Shown here one piece after another: positions 1 through 9,280 of a stretch of DNA of 52,141 bases. The stretch's first letter is position 1. Every line of letters begins with the position of its first letter. Position numbers and translations under genes: made by a program. Origin of the DNA: Lysinibacillus pakistanensis (GTDB taxonomy: Bacteria; Bacillota; Bacilli; Bacillales_A; Planococcaceae); NCBI GenBank assembly GCA_001312325.1, contig BBDJ01000037.1, positions 1-52,141 of the forward strand, written 5' to 3'. A model generated the notes under the pieces. That model searched no databases and was not told the DNA's origin. It saw only the letters and a program-made list of their open reading frames with translations.

Positions 1-3
1 GAA

Positions 4-108
4 ATCTCTTATCCGGGTGGGATTGCTGAATTGATCTGAATATATGCATGATTGAAGGGTATTTACGCTTGATAGAAGGCAACTAGTGCTTAATTGAATG
101 ACCATCAT
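4..108. repeat. 21-bp-period minisatellite (array 1)
   Basis: Four clear units of 21 bp start at 25, 46, 67 and 88, each opening with GCT or GCA followed by a GATTGAAGG-like core. A weaker fifth unit occupies 4-24. The window may cut the array at its left edge. The period and the GCT opening match the arrays at 27160 and 40423. No reading frame with a plausible start runs through it. Confidence 0.6.
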
Positions 109-193
109 TACTAGCTTTTCTGTGGGCGAGTAACGGACCACCTTCAGTGCAGAAAAATAGGTTCATTTTTACTGCAAAGCAATACTTTGACAT

Positions 194-230
194 GAAAAAG
201 ACAGCGTGTAGAGCACACTGTCTTTTTATT
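194..230. terminator. Bidirectional terminator after the DMT transporter
   Basis: Inverted repeat AAAAAGACAGCGTGT / ACACTGTCTTTTT with a short loop and T-runs on both strands. It overlaps the 3' end of the minus-strand transporter gene. Confidence 0.8.
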
Positions 231-1143
231 CGTGTATCGCTTTTTCATGTTGATGCTTTCTAAGAAAACGTAGCACATGAAGATGCTCTAACTGTGCAAA
301 AAGGTTTCCAATTAGAATAAAGCTACCACCGATTATTAATTTTAACGTCAAACCTTCCCCGATAAACATCATTGCGAACATCGCTGCAAAAATCGGTTCT
401 AAGGAAAATATTAGACCTGTATGTGTAGCAGATGTATACTGTTGTGCAACAGTTTGCCCTACAAAGCAAAATGCACTACAGATGACGCCAAGTCCTATAA
501 TAGCAATCCATGAGCTTGACGTATTTGGAAGCGTAGGTGTTTCAAATAAGAAGGTTAAAACAAGTGCATATAATCCAGCAAAACCAAGTTGGTAAATTCC
601 ATAAGAAATGGATTCAACATTTCTTGTAAAAGAGCTATTTAACAGTAGATAAATTGAATAGCATAGTGCAGCGATAGCCACTAAAATATCACCTTTTTGA
701 AAAGTAAAGGAGCCATGTGCGGTTAAAACAGTAATGCCAATCATTGTACATACAATAGCAAAACTTACAGCTCTAGAAGGTAATTTCTTCTCGATAAAAC
801 TACTAAAGATAGGCACTAAGACCACCGTTAAACTTAAAATAAAGCCAGCATTTGAGGCAGAAGTTGATTCAAGACCGAATAAGCTAAGAGCGAACACAAT
901 GAATAATAGTAACCCTTGAATAGCTGCATATTTAAATGTTTTTACATCGACCTTTATCATACGTTTATAAAAGATGATGCCTGCTACGACAAAAGCAATG
1001 ATACAACGTAATGCCACTACATTATAAACAGCCAATGTCTCTAGACCCATCACCATAAAGGTATAGGACAATCCCCAAAACATTGTCACAATTACCATTA
1101 ATAAATTTGCTTTTCCTTGGATACTCATTATGTTCACCTGCAA
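226..1143 (-). CDS. DMT/EamA family permease
   Basis: An intact 305-residue, very hydrophobic protein with about ten predicted membrane helices in two EamA repeats, the usual size of a drug/metabolite transporter. The first repeat opens near residue 13 (ANLLMVIVTMFWGLSYTF); the second begins near residue 150. Family members export amino acids, metabolites or drugs across the cytoplasmic membrane; the substrate cannot be read from sequence. It is divergent from a LysR gene with 117 bp between them, the classic regulator-target arrangement, so the LysR protein probably controls it. One of the few longer genes here without an interruption. Confidence 0.85.
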   Translation of the reverse strand: MQVNIMSIQGKANLLMVIVTMFWGLSYTFMVMGLETLAVYNVVALRCIIAFVVAGIIFYKRMIKVDVKTFKYAAIQGLLLFIVFALSLFGLESTSASNAGFILSLTVVLVPIFSSFIEKKLPSRAVSFAIVCTMIGITVLTAHGSFTFQKGDILVAIAALCYSIYLLLNSSFTRNVESISYGIYQLGFAGLYALVLTFLFETPTLPNTSSSWIAIIGLGVICSAFCFVGQTVAQQYTSATHTGLIFSLEPIFAAMFAMMFIGEGLTLKLIIGGSFILIGNLFAQLEHLHVLRFLRKHQHEKAIHE

Positions 1144-1260
1144 TCTGTGTACTAAAACAGTTTTTATACTAAAAATTACTATATATCTTGTATTGTGATT
1201 AGTAAAACGAATGTTTATAATGATTAGGATTAAAATAATTCATGTATAAAGAGGTTTGCG

Positions 1261-2138
1261 ATGAGTTTAGTTAAATATGAGATTTTAACAAAGGTTGCGG
1301 AGGTGGCAAGCTTTACAAAAGCTGCAGATGCATTAGGATTAACGCAATCCGCAGTAAGTCACGCCGTCTCTAGTTTAGAAAAAGAATTCGGTTTTGCACT
1401 CATTCATAGAAGTCGTGCTGGTGTTACATTAACAAGTGAAGGAGATACTATGCTAAGGGCTATGAGACATGTTCTCGATGCACAAGAGTTGCTACAGCAG
1501 GAAGCGGCACATATACTTGGCGTTACTCGGGGTAAAGTACGAATAGGTGTTATTTCAAGTATCTCCTCCAATTGGATGCCAGAAATTATTCGAATTATGG
1601 ACAATCAATTTCCGGGGATACAAGTTGAATTGCGTGAGGGAGACTATTATGAAATTGAACAATGGCTGCTAAGTGGAGAGGTGGAGGTAGGATTTTTAAA
1701 TGGGCAAAAATCAGAGCAATTTCTATTTACAGAACTTCAGCAGGATCCACTGTTATGTATTGTCTCTGATAAAAGCCATTATTCAATAAGTCAGTAATTG
1801 ATATTATTGAACTAGAGGATATGCCCTTTATCATGACTTCTTACAAAGGAACAAATGATGTGAAAGTCATTTTGGAGCAATATCATGTGAAGCCAAATAT
1901 TCGCTTTGAGCTATCAGAGGAAGTAGGAATTATTTCGATGATTTCCCACCATCTCGGTATTAGTATTTTACCAAAGCTAGTGATAAATACATTACCGCCT
2001 ACTTTAAAGGCAATTCCTTTAAAGCAAGGCGGATATCGTACGATTGGTATCGCGATGAAGCACCACGCATCTCCTGTTACAAAGAAATTTGCAGAAATTT
2101 TAAGTACTTGGCTTCAAGAGCAAAATAATTATGCATAA
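1261..2138 (+). CDS. LysR family transcriptional regulator (one frameshift)
   Basis: The N-terminal winged helix-turn-helix (residues 1-60, with AADALGLTQSAVSHAVSSLE as recognition region) is followed by a LysR substrate-binding domain. The frame breaks near 1785: the first part ends SDKSHYS and the second resumes with SVIDIIELEDMPF. One added base in the short A run (TCAATAAG) restores about 292 residues, the normal LysR length. This break is a loss in a short run, unlike most here, so a real pseudogene is possible but less likely. It is divergent from the DMT gene and probably regulates it; the ligand is unknown. Confidence 0.8.
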
Positions 2139-2233
2139 TTGTTGAGTAGGAGAACAAGAAAAACAGCATTGAAGCATCTCCTAGCATTACGTTAAAATAG
2201 TATTTGTAGATTTTTAAGAAAATGGGTGAGTGT

Positions 2234-2908
2234 ATGGGGACATTACAAGGGAAAACCGTACTCATTACAAGTGGGGGAACACTTGAAAAATGGGATCATG
2301 TACGGGGGCATACAAATTTATCTAGAGGAACAATGGGCTGTTATTTAGCAGAGGCAGCACTAGCTGCTGGCGCACGGTTCTATATATGCATGGTTATTTT
2401 GCACAGCTCCCAGCAAATAAAGATAAAATGCGTACAATCAGATTTGAGGGCATTGAGGATTTAGGCGAGAAGATTCGTCATGCAGTACAAGAAGAACAGA
2501 TAGATATTGTAATTATGGCTGCAGCTGGTTCCGACTGGGTCATTGACAAGGTGTATGATCAATCAGGTAATTTAATGAAGGAAGCAGGTAAAATGCCATC
2601 TGATGAGCCACCTATTATTCACTTTAAAAAAAGCGCCAAAGATACTAGGTCAAATAAAAGGTTGGCAGCCCAATGTGACTTTAGTGGGCTTTAAGCTTGA
2701 AGCAACAGATGATGAGGAGTTTTTATTATCACGGGCCCGACTACGAATGCAAACAGCCAATGCTCAATTTATGGTAGCAAATAGCTCTCAATCATTATAT
2801 GGTGGACAAGAACCGCATTGGATTGTTCCAGCAGAAGGTCAACCAATCAAGGTGATAGGTAAGGCGGAAGCGGCCAAGGCATTAATGGAATGCTTACAAC
2901 AAGACTAA
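2234..2908 (+). CDS. coaB: CoaB-like phosphopantothenate-cysteine ligase family flavoprotein (two frameshifts)
   Basis: Resembles the CoaB half of CoaBC (DNA/pantothenate metabolism flavoprotein domain), which joins cysteine to 4'-phosphopantothenate in CoA synthesis. The N-terminus KTVLITSGGTLEKWDHVRG matches the nucleotide-binding segment, MHGYFAQLP follows the first break, and GFKLEATDDE with VANS lies near the end. Breaks are near 2383 (an extra AT in a TATATAT tract) and near 2633 (A7 for A6). Corrected length is about 223 residues with no CoaC decarboxylase domain, so it is a stand-alone CoaB-type protein and may be a paralogue of the main coaBC. The ATG at 2234 is preferred because GGTGAG sits just upstream. 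Confidence 0.72.
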
Positions 2909-3013
2909 TCGTTAAGCTGTGTAGATATTCAAAACTCTACATAGCTTTTTCTTGTTTTACAAAGTGATATAATTTATTATTCACTTAACGGTCGGTAAAA
3001 ACGGAGGGATATC

Positions 3014-3607
3014 ATGGGGAATCGAGAACAAACCTTTAATAAAATTCTAGAAGTTGCATATGTTATGTTTGCGGAAAAGGGATTTGAAAAATCAAGCTTA
3101 GCAATGATTGCAGCAGAAGTCGGAATATCAAAACCAGCAATTTACTATTATTTTCAATCCAAAAATCAATTAATAGCTTATTTATTTGAGGAAATCTGTA
3201 AAGAAATTAAACTTGAAACTACCTTTGACTTCAATGATATTTCAAAAAGTAATCTAAAGGCAAAGCTCTTAGAAATTGGGTATAGTTCAATTGAAGAACA
3301 AAAGAAGGATCCATATTTTAATAAAATATTTAATCAATATATGCTGTTAGCTTCTCGTGATGAAAGCTATATGAAAAGATTATATGATTTACAGACTACC
3401 TTTTTAGCGAGTTTTTATGAATTATTGAAATATGCTGTACAAATTAAAGCTATCCATGATGTAAATATTGAAGCAAAAGCACATGTACTCGCAATGGTTT
3501 ACGATAATATTGGAAATTTCATGCTTACTGGTAGCACATTAAATTACAAAGACGTTTGGAAGGAAGCAATTGAAAATGTCATTGGGGAGATTAATGATGA
3601 CGAATGA
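3014..3607 (+). CDS. TetR/AcrR family regulator
   Basis: Intact, 197 residues. The N-terminal helix-turn-helix is typical: FNKILEVAYVMFAEKGFEKS, then MIAAEVGISKPAIYYYFQSK at about residues 30-50. The C-terminal ligand domain has no close family signature I recognise. CGGAGGGATATC supplies a good ribosome binding site. ACGGTCGGT, just upstream at about 2989-2997, is a likely autoregulatory half-palindrome. No obvious target gene is adjacent. Confidence 0.85.
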   Translation: MGNREQTFNKILEVAYVMFAEKGFEKSSLAMIAAEVGISKPAIYYYFQSKNQLIAYLFEEICKEIKLETTFDFNDISKSNLKAKLLEIGYSSIEEQKKDPYFNKIFNQYMLLASRDESYMKRLYDLQTTFLASFYELLKYAVQIKAIHDVNIEAKAHVLAMVYDNIGNFMLTGSTLNYKDVWKEAIENVIGEINDDE

Positions 3608-3880
3608 CCCTAATTAAAGGCTTAGATTTCGCAAGAGCATTTCCGAAATATAGTTTGATTATGCCCTTAAATATTGTGTGCTCCATCTTCAAACTAAACG
3701 ATATATAAATTAGCGTCAAATACTCTGTTGGATAGAGAAATAATGCAGATAGATGATCAATAGAATATATATTGTGGTAAAAAGAAATAACAGGAAATCC
3801 ATGAATAGAAGCCCACTTTTTACAAAAGATAAACCCTTTTTCTTAATAACAAAGTATTCTTCTAAGTTTTGTAATATTTA
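3608..3880. other. Gene-free stretch
   Basis: AT-rich sequence between the TetR stop and the S-box promoter. Every frame on both strands is short and lacks a ribosome binding site. I see no repeat or strong hairpin. Confidence 0.5.
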
Positions 3881-3882
3881 TA

Positions 3883-3911
3883 TTGACATTAGGTTTTCAG
3901 AATTATAGAAT
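3883..3911 (+). promoter_or_regulatory. Sigma-A-type promoter of the SAM riboswitch
   Basis: A perfect -35 (TTGACA, 3883-3888) is followed after 17 bp by TAGAAT (3906-3911), or after 15 bp by TATAGA. It lies about 20 bp before the riboswitch core. Confidence 0.6.
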
Positions 3912-3932
3912 TATTTCCAAGAAACGTAATAC

Positions 3933-4020
3933 TTTTAACTAGAGAGATAGAGGGACTTGGCCCCATGAAGCCTTGGTTGTCAACATTGTAGGTGCCAAAT
4001 CCAATAGAAGGAAATAAGGG
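3933..4020 (+). ncRNA. SAM-I (S-box) riboswitch
   Basis: Conserved S-box core elements appear in order: AGAGAGATAGAGGGACTTGG, then GCCCCATGAAGCC, then AGGTGCCAAATCC. CTTTT (about 3934) can pair with GAAGG (about 4007) as P1. S-boxes bind S-adenosylmethionine and shut off sulfur and methionine genes. This one precedes yezD. No clear intrinsic terminator follows before the ribosome binding site, so whether control is transcriptional or translational is unresolved. Confidence 0.85.
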
Positions 4021-4086
4021 GGCTTTCAATCAATTTGATGCGTTGGTTTCTTTTGTACAAAAGAATGAAAAGAAGGGGTGTATCGT

Positions 4087-4243
4087 ATGGCTCAGCAAGC
4101 AAAGGTAGATGACAAAAAAAATAGAAGCAATTGCCAAAGCAATTCAAGATTTAGAATTTGGTGAAGTGCAAATTACGATTCAGGACGGTGTCATCGTTCA
4201 AATTAACAGACTTGAAAAGCAAAGATTTCCACAGAAAAAATAA
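4087..4243 (+). CDS. yezD: YezD family protein (DUF2292), one frameshift
   Basis: Too short to stand out without repair. From ATG 4087, with GAAGGGG eight bases upstream, the frame reads MAQQAKVDDKK and breaks in an A8 run at about 4114-4121. Removing one A gives IEAIAKAIQDLEFGEVQITI and continues through QDGVIVQINRLEKQRF to a stop, about 51 residues in all. The FGEVQITIQDGVIVQI pattern is typical of the small DUF2292/YezD family, often found next to sulfur-assimilation genes. Its molecular role is unknown. The S-box upstream places it in the sulfur/methionine regulon. Confidence 0.8.
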
Positions 4244-4407
4244 CGTATTATGGGGAGATTATAAATCGGAATGCTTTTCATCAAAACTCCCTGATTAACT
4301 TGAGCTTGTGTAGATGGATCCCTACATCTGGCGTCAATAAGTGTTGAGCTTATGTAGGAGTTGCCTAAATGAATTGTTGAGGAAAAGGTGGACTTAAAAA
4401 GTGATAC

Positions 4408-4444
4408 AAAAAAACAGGATGACGTTGAATCATCCTGTTTTTTT
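4408..4444. terminator. Intrinsic terminator, copy 1
   Basis: ACAGGATGA / TCATCCTGT stem with loop CGTTGAA and flanking A and T runs. It can end yezD transcription. The same stem and loop recur at 5125-5163. Confidence 0.85.
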
Positions 4445-4520
4445 CATGTTGTTGAAATACTATTATGTCAATGATATCAAGGTGACAAATTAAAAAGTAT
4501 GCCCTTTTTCAAAACGAGGG

Positions 4521-4650
4521 GTTGATCTCCGTTCCGACTGAGTGCTTTCCTGGGGGCGTCCGATGAGCCGCTTCACTCGCATGCTCGCTCCAGGGTCTCC
4601 TCTGTGACGCTGAATCCCCAAGGAGTCACTCAGTCTACACTCCAATCAAC
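4521..4650 (-). repeat. Structured Bacillaceae-type intergenic repeat, copy 1
   Basis: A GC-richer 130-bp element. Read on the minus strand it opens GTTGATTGGAGTG and ends GGAACGGAGATCAAC. Inner arms ACTGAGTG and CACTCAGT can pair, and the outer GTTGAT pairs with ATCAAC. It belongs to the same family as 4937-5064 but lies in the opposite orientation. No coding potential. Confidence 0.75.
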
Positions 4651-4936
4651 CATTGTCATAGTATTTTCATTGGCATTTCACATAAATGTATAGTGATAAA
4701 TTGAAGTCTTAGCATCACTATTTTTCGCAAAAATGATGCTGATAACATTTTTCTATGCGAAAGCATTATGTCAGCAATGAGTGGCTTTATGTCTATTTAT
4801 AAAGTAGTTTTATGCACAAAATATAAGTTGACAGCTATAGAATTGTACTACTATTCTATCCATTTAATGATGGTGAGTAATATGCTTTTACTTTACTTTT
4901 GAAGGAAGAAAATATTTAAAATGCTACACTATTGCA
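4651..4936. other. Spacer between the two inverted repeats
   Basis: AT-rich and without a credible gene. A TTGACA occurs near 4828, but no open reading frame with a ribosome binding site follows it. Confidence 0.4.
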
Positions 4937-5064
4937 GATTGGAGTGCAAGGCTACTCGACTCCCGTGGGATAGCGAGACAGACGAGACCCTGCACGGAGC
5001 GTCAGCGCAGGAAGCGGCTCGTCGCTCGCCCACAGGAAAGCGAGTAGCCTGGAACGGAAATCAC
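4937..5064 (+). repeat. Structured Bacillaceae-type intergenic repeat, copy 2
   Basis: Opens GATTGGAGTGCAAG and ends GGAACGGAAATCA. Inner arms GCTACTCG and CGAGTAGC are complementary, as are GTGGG and CCCAC. The frame sequence matches copy 1 while the arms differ in sequence yet keep pairing, which points to selection on structure. Confidence 0.75.
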
Positions 5065-5124
5065 CTTCATTTTGACTAAATATTCACGAAAAGTCCCTTG
5101 ACCATTTAGTTTTTCAACACTATG

Positions 5125-5163
5125 AAAAAAACAGGATGACGTTGAATCATCCTGTTTTTTTTT
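5125..5163. terminator. Intrinsic terminator, copy 2
   Basis: Identical stem and loop to the copy at 4408-4444 and in the same orientation, followed by a nine-T run. It works in both directions and can end the minus-strand flavin reductase gene. Confidence 0.85.
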
Positions 5164-5177
5164 GCATTATTTCAAAA

Positions 5178-5665
5178 TCATCTATCATAAAAGCTTTTTG
5201 GAATTTGACCGATATGTCTTCGATGATAGAGTAGAGGCTCTATTTGAGTAGCATCAATTTCAAGGACTTGCCCAATAAATACGGTATGATCACCTGCGTC
5301 AATTTGCTGAAATGTTTTACATTGTAATATGGCCGCTGTATCATGTAAAATCGGTAGATCGTGAATGGAAGTTGACCACTTCACCTGTGCGAAACGATCT
5401 GGAATTTTACTTATAGTGTACATAAATGTTCCTGATTGCTTGCAAGAATATTGACCGCAAATTTTTGGGTAGCTGTAAAATATGGATGGAGCTGCGATTT
5501 TTTATCAAGTGACCATAAAATTAGGAGTGGATCTATAGAAACAGATGCAAAGGAATTTACAGTTAGACCAATTGGTTCATTTTTATCATTACACGCAGTG
5601 ACAACTGTAACACCTGTAGGATAATTCCCTAATGCTAGTTTAAAAGCGGCTATTTTGTCTGACAT
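5178..5665 (-). CDS. Flavin reductase family protein (one frameshift)
   Basis: The N-terminal half has the FMN-binding split-barrel pattern of HpaC-like reductases: FKLALGNYPTGVTVVTACN, then GLTVNSFASVSIDPLLILWS. The C-terminal half ends HRRHIGQIPKSFYDR. These NAD(P)H-dependent enzymes supply reduced flavin to monooxygenases. The frame breaks near 5415, where one lost base separates QEHLCTL from SKIPDRFAQVKW; corrected length is about 162 residues. The ATG at 5665 is chosen because AGAGGTGA lies at the right distance; an upstream GTG overlaps that site. No partner oxygenase is adjacent. Confidence 0.78.
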
Positions 5666-5889
5666 TCTAATCACCTCTTGATATTTTATCTCTTTTAAGA
5701 ATTAACGCCTCATTATTAAGTGAATATACCATTAATTATTAGAAATGAAAAACCTTTTCGATGCGCATTAAAAATAGTAATCATAAAATAGAGTGAAGTC
5801 GTAACTATTTGAATTTTTTTTAATATTAATTTAAACCAACAAAACTAACAGGTAAAGTATATAATGAAAGAGAAAAAGGGGGGTTAGAT

Positions 5890-6675
5890 ATGACTTTGTA
5901 TTTTGATCATTTGGTTCATCAAGTTCAATCACCAGAGAATTCAAGGGTTTTTTTAAACAAACGTAATATCCATACAGTAAACGGGGGCCAACACACAATG
6001 TGGGGGACATATAATACGTTAAGCTATTTTGGATTAAACTATATTGAGCAAATTGCTATCTATGATCGTGATTTATTTGAACAGGCAGCAAAATTGCCTT
6101 ATTCCTTACATTATACGTTTAAGAATGACAAAGAGCGCTATGGTTTTTCACGAATTGCATTACGAACTAACAATATTGAAGAACAAGGGGCAAGGTTACA
6201 TGCAATGGGGCTAGAAGTTTACGGACCTGATGCCTGTAGCAGAACGCGTCCAGACGGCTCTGTTGTAGAATGGAAGCTATTACACTTTGGGAAACCAGGC
6301 TGCCGATTGATTTTCCATTTTTGATAGAGTGGGCTGAAGAGGATGAGAAGCGATATTTGCAGCTCAAGGAAAGTGGAGCGATTGATACGAATCATACTAT
6401 AACGATGGAGTCTGTTCAATTTTTTTGTGAAGGATGTACAGACTATGGTTGCATTATGGCAGGAAGTGTTAGAATTACCCGAGCCTCAGCAACATGCTCA
6501 ATTTACATCCTTACAATTGCCCAATATTCGTTTGGATTTTTATGAGAAAGCCGCTGCGAGTACAATGACACTAGGTCATTTAAAAGAGGGTCCATTTGGG
6601 GTAACACTTGAAGATGCAAATAGAACAAAGGAAACACTTATTTTTCCAGCTGCATTTTATTGGGTAAATCGTTGA
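5890..6675 (+). CDS. VOC (glyoxalase-like) family protein (two frameshifts)
   Basis: Starts MTLYFDHLVHQVQSPE, a VOC-superfamily opening in which the early histidine is often a metal ligand, and contains the Glyoxalase_3-like stretch GGQHTMWGTYNTLSYFG. Breaks are near 6298 (one lost C; repaired to FGKPGLPIDFPFLIEW) and 6421-6427 (T7 for T6). Repaired length is about 261 residues with two beta-alpha-beta-beta-beta units. Members include lyases, dioxygenases and resistance proteins; no substrate can be assigned. GGGGGTTAG gives the ribosome binding site. Convergent with the cold-shock gene. Confidence 0.72.
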
Positions 6676-6689
6676 CTTGGAATATAAAA

Positions 6690-6721
6690 AGGAGCTGTTC
6701 AGTGGAAGAACAGCTCCTTAT
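6690..6721. terminator. Bidirectional terminator between VOC and csp genes
   Basis: AAGGAGCTGTTC pairs with GAACAGCTCCTT around a short loop, between two convergent genes. Confidence 0.8.
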
Positions 6722-6723
6722 CC

Positions 6724-6924
6724 TTATAATTTCACAACATTTGATGCCTGTGGTCCTCGATTGCCTTCTACTACATCAAATGAAACTTTTTGACCTTCTT
6801 CAAGTGTACGGAAGCCTTCCTCTTGGATCCCCGTAAAATGTACAAATACATCTTCTCCATCATCACATTCAATAAAGCCATAACCTTTTTCATTATTGAA
6901 CCACTTTACGATTCCCTGTTGCAT
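6724..6924 (-). CDS. csp: Cold-shock protein, CspA family
   Basis: A 66-residue single cold-shock domain. RNP1 (GYGFIE) and RNP2 (VFVHF) are both present, after the standard opening [18 protein letters not shown]. These proteins bind single-stranded RNA/DNA and act as RNA chaperones. The ATG at 6924 is chosen over 6930 because GGAGG lies nine bases upstream and the product then has the canonical length. The roughly 200-bp upstream region may form a long cold-responsive leader, but I cannot show a structure. Which of the several Csp paralogues this is cannot be told. Confidence 0.93.
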   Translation of the reverse strand: MQQGIVKWFNNEKGYGFIECDDGEDVFVHFTGIQEEGFRTLEEGQKVSFDVVEGNRGPQASNVVKL

Positions 6925-7130
6925 AAGCATTCGCCTCCAATGCGCTTGAATGTAAAACTCATCAATTAAGTCTGACACGAGAAAATGTGAAAAAATGCAT
7001 TTTCATTAAGAACATACATGAATTGAACAAAGTTGTCAATTGATTGTCGAATTGCTAGCATAACTAATTATGTTTTATTTCACAATAAAGTCTATAATGA
7101 AATTGAACAACATAGAAAGTAGGATGCCAA

Positions 7131-8811
7131 ATGACAACGAAAAATCAACCATTAACAGATTTAGAAATCGCGAGTCAAGCGGTTATGAAGCCTATTACGG
7201 ATATTGCGAAAACAGCAGGTATTCCAGAGGATGCCCTTGAGCAGTATGGACGCTACAAGGCAAAAATTGATCCATTAAAAATTACAGCACACGGTGAGGA
7301 TGCAAAGGTAGTTTTAGTAACAGCGATTAGTCCTACCCCAGCAGGTGAAGGAAAGTCAACTGTAACCGTTGGACTAGCGGATGCCCTCCATCAGTTAAAT
7401 AAAAATGTAGTCGTGGCTTTACGTGAGCCATCCCTAGGTCCAGTAATGGGTGTAAAGGGTGGCGCAACTGGTGGCGGATATGCACAGGTTGTACCAATGG
7501 AAGATATTAATTTACATTTTACTGGTGACCTTCATGCGATTACAACTGCCAACAATGCATTATCAGCCTTTATAGATAATCATATCCATCAAGGCAATGT
7601 GTTAAACATTGATCCACGTCGTATCATTTGGAAGCGTGTGATGGATTTAAATGATCGAACACTGCGAAAAGTAGTCGTTGGTCTAGGTGGTCCTGTTCAA
7701 GGGATGCCGCGTGAGGATGGCTTTGACATTACAGTTGCTTCAGAAATTATGGCTGTCTTTTGTTTAGCGACAAGCATAGAAGATTTACGTGAGCGTTTAG
7801 CAAGTATTGTGATTGGCTACACATTTGAGCGTGAGCCTGTATTTGTACGTGATTTGCAAGTAGAGGGTGCCTTAACACTATTATTAAAAGATGCCTTTAA
7901 ACCAAACTTAGTACAAACGCTTGAGGGCACACCTGCAATTATACATGGTGGACCATTTGCTAATATTGCACACGGCTGTAACTCGATTATGGCGACACAA
8001 ACTGCTCGTAAGTTAGCGGATATCATGATTACAGAAGCTGGATTCGGCTCTGATTTAGGTGCTGAGAAATTTATGAACATTAAAGCTCGTAAAGCTGGCT
8101 TTAAACCAAGTGCTGTTGTTATTGTAGCAACGATCCGAGCTTTAAAAATGCATGGCGGTGTTGCGAAAACAGCGCTTGTAGGGGAAAATGTTGCTGCCCT
8201 ACTACAAGGAATCGAAAATTTAGCGAAACATGTTGAGACAATTCGTACATTTGGCGTTGAACCGATTATCGCATTAAATCGATTTATAACAGACACAGAA
8301 GCAGAGTTAGAGGCAGTACTAAATTGGTGTGAAATGAATCATGTGCGCATTGCTCGTACAAATGTCTGGGAAGAGGGCGGAAAAGGCGGTCTTGCCCTAG
8401 CTGAACAAGTACTAGCTGTTTTAGATGAAGAAAACAACTTCTCCCCTTTATACGATGTAACAGAATCCATTGAAGAAAAAGTTCGTACCATCGTACAAAA
8501 GGTATATGGTGGAAAAGATGTACAATTTACCGACCAAGCGAAAAAAACAAATCGTCCAGATAGAAAAATTTGGCTGGGATGTGCTCCCGATTTGTATGGC
8601 AAAAACGCAATATTCTTTATCCGATCAACCAAATTTACTAGGCCGTCCAGAAGGCTTCACGGTAACAATTCGTGAGGTTATTCCAAAGCTAGGTGCAGGC
8701 TTTTTAGTTTGCTTAACGGGTGACATTATGACAATGCCAGGCTTACCAAAAGCACCAGCTGCATTGCGTATGGATGTGGATAATGAGGGCCACGCAATAG
8801 GGTTATTCTAA
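7131..8811 (+). CDS. fhs: Formate-tetrahydrofolate ligase (one frameshift)
   Basis: ATP-dependent synthesis of 10-formyltetrahydrofolate from formate and THF, feeding one-carbon units to purine and fMet synthesis. The nucleotide-binding loop TPAGEGKS is at residues 69-76; [28 protein letters not shown] and the C-terminal [11 protein letters not shown] and [12 protein letters not shown] are family signatures. The break is in the A7 run at about 8544-8550; with A6 it reads [14 protein letters not shown] and gives about 559 residues, full family length. As a housekeeping enzyme it is good evidence that the A-run shifts are technical. Confidence 0.95.
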
Positions 8812-8826
8812 ATAATATAAAATGTT

Positions 8827-8863
8827 AAAGCTGCTCCTTTTACTAATAGGAGCAGCTTTTTTT
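8827..8863 (+). terminator. Terminator of fhs
   Basis: AAAGCTGCTCCT pairs with AGGAGCAGCTTT and is followed by a T run. Confidence 0.9.
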
Positions 8864-8936
8864 CATTTCTTTATAAAAATGAATACCTTGTATTATTAGG
8901 TATTATATATTATATTGAATTGGGGTGAGTAAAAAA

Positions 8937-9280
8937 ATGGAAGTGAATAAAGAGGTTTTAAAAGGTCATATTGACACAATAATTCTATCACTGCTACATA
9001 GTAAGGATATGTATGGCTATGAACTTGCTAAAATGGTACGAGAAAAAAAGTGATAAACAATTTGAATTAAAAGAAGGTACACTTTATTTGTCTTTAAAGC
9101 GATTAGAAAAAAAATAAATGGATTGAATCTTACTGGGGCGATGAACAAGGACCGGGTGGGAGAAGGAAATATTATAAACTCACATCACTTGGTATAGTTG
9201 GTTTTGAAGAAAAGTGTTTAGAATGGGATTTCGTTAAAACAATTATTGATACATTTTTGGAAGGGGGTAAAAAAACATGA
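8937..9280 (+). CDS. PadR family transcriptional regulator (two frameshifts)
   Basis: The short winged-helix PadR pattern is clear: HIDTIILSLLHSKDMYGYEL, KEGTLYLSLKRLE, then WIESYWGDEQGPGGRRKYY. Breaks are in A7 at about 9044-9050 and A8 at about 9108-9115; corrected length is 113 residues. GGGGTGAG precedes the ATG. Its TGA overlaps the start of the next gene (ATGA at 9277), so the two are translationally coupled. PadR proteins of this size usually repress an adjacent membrane protein or transporter gene. Confidence 0.85.

Noticed and set aside
2077..2265. 62-codon minus-strand frame after the LysR gene
   Set aside because: Overlaps two genes on the other strand and lacks a ribosome binding site.
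7817..8296. 159-codon minus-strand frame inside fhs
   Set aside because: Antisense shadow of a strongly conserved gene; no start signal.
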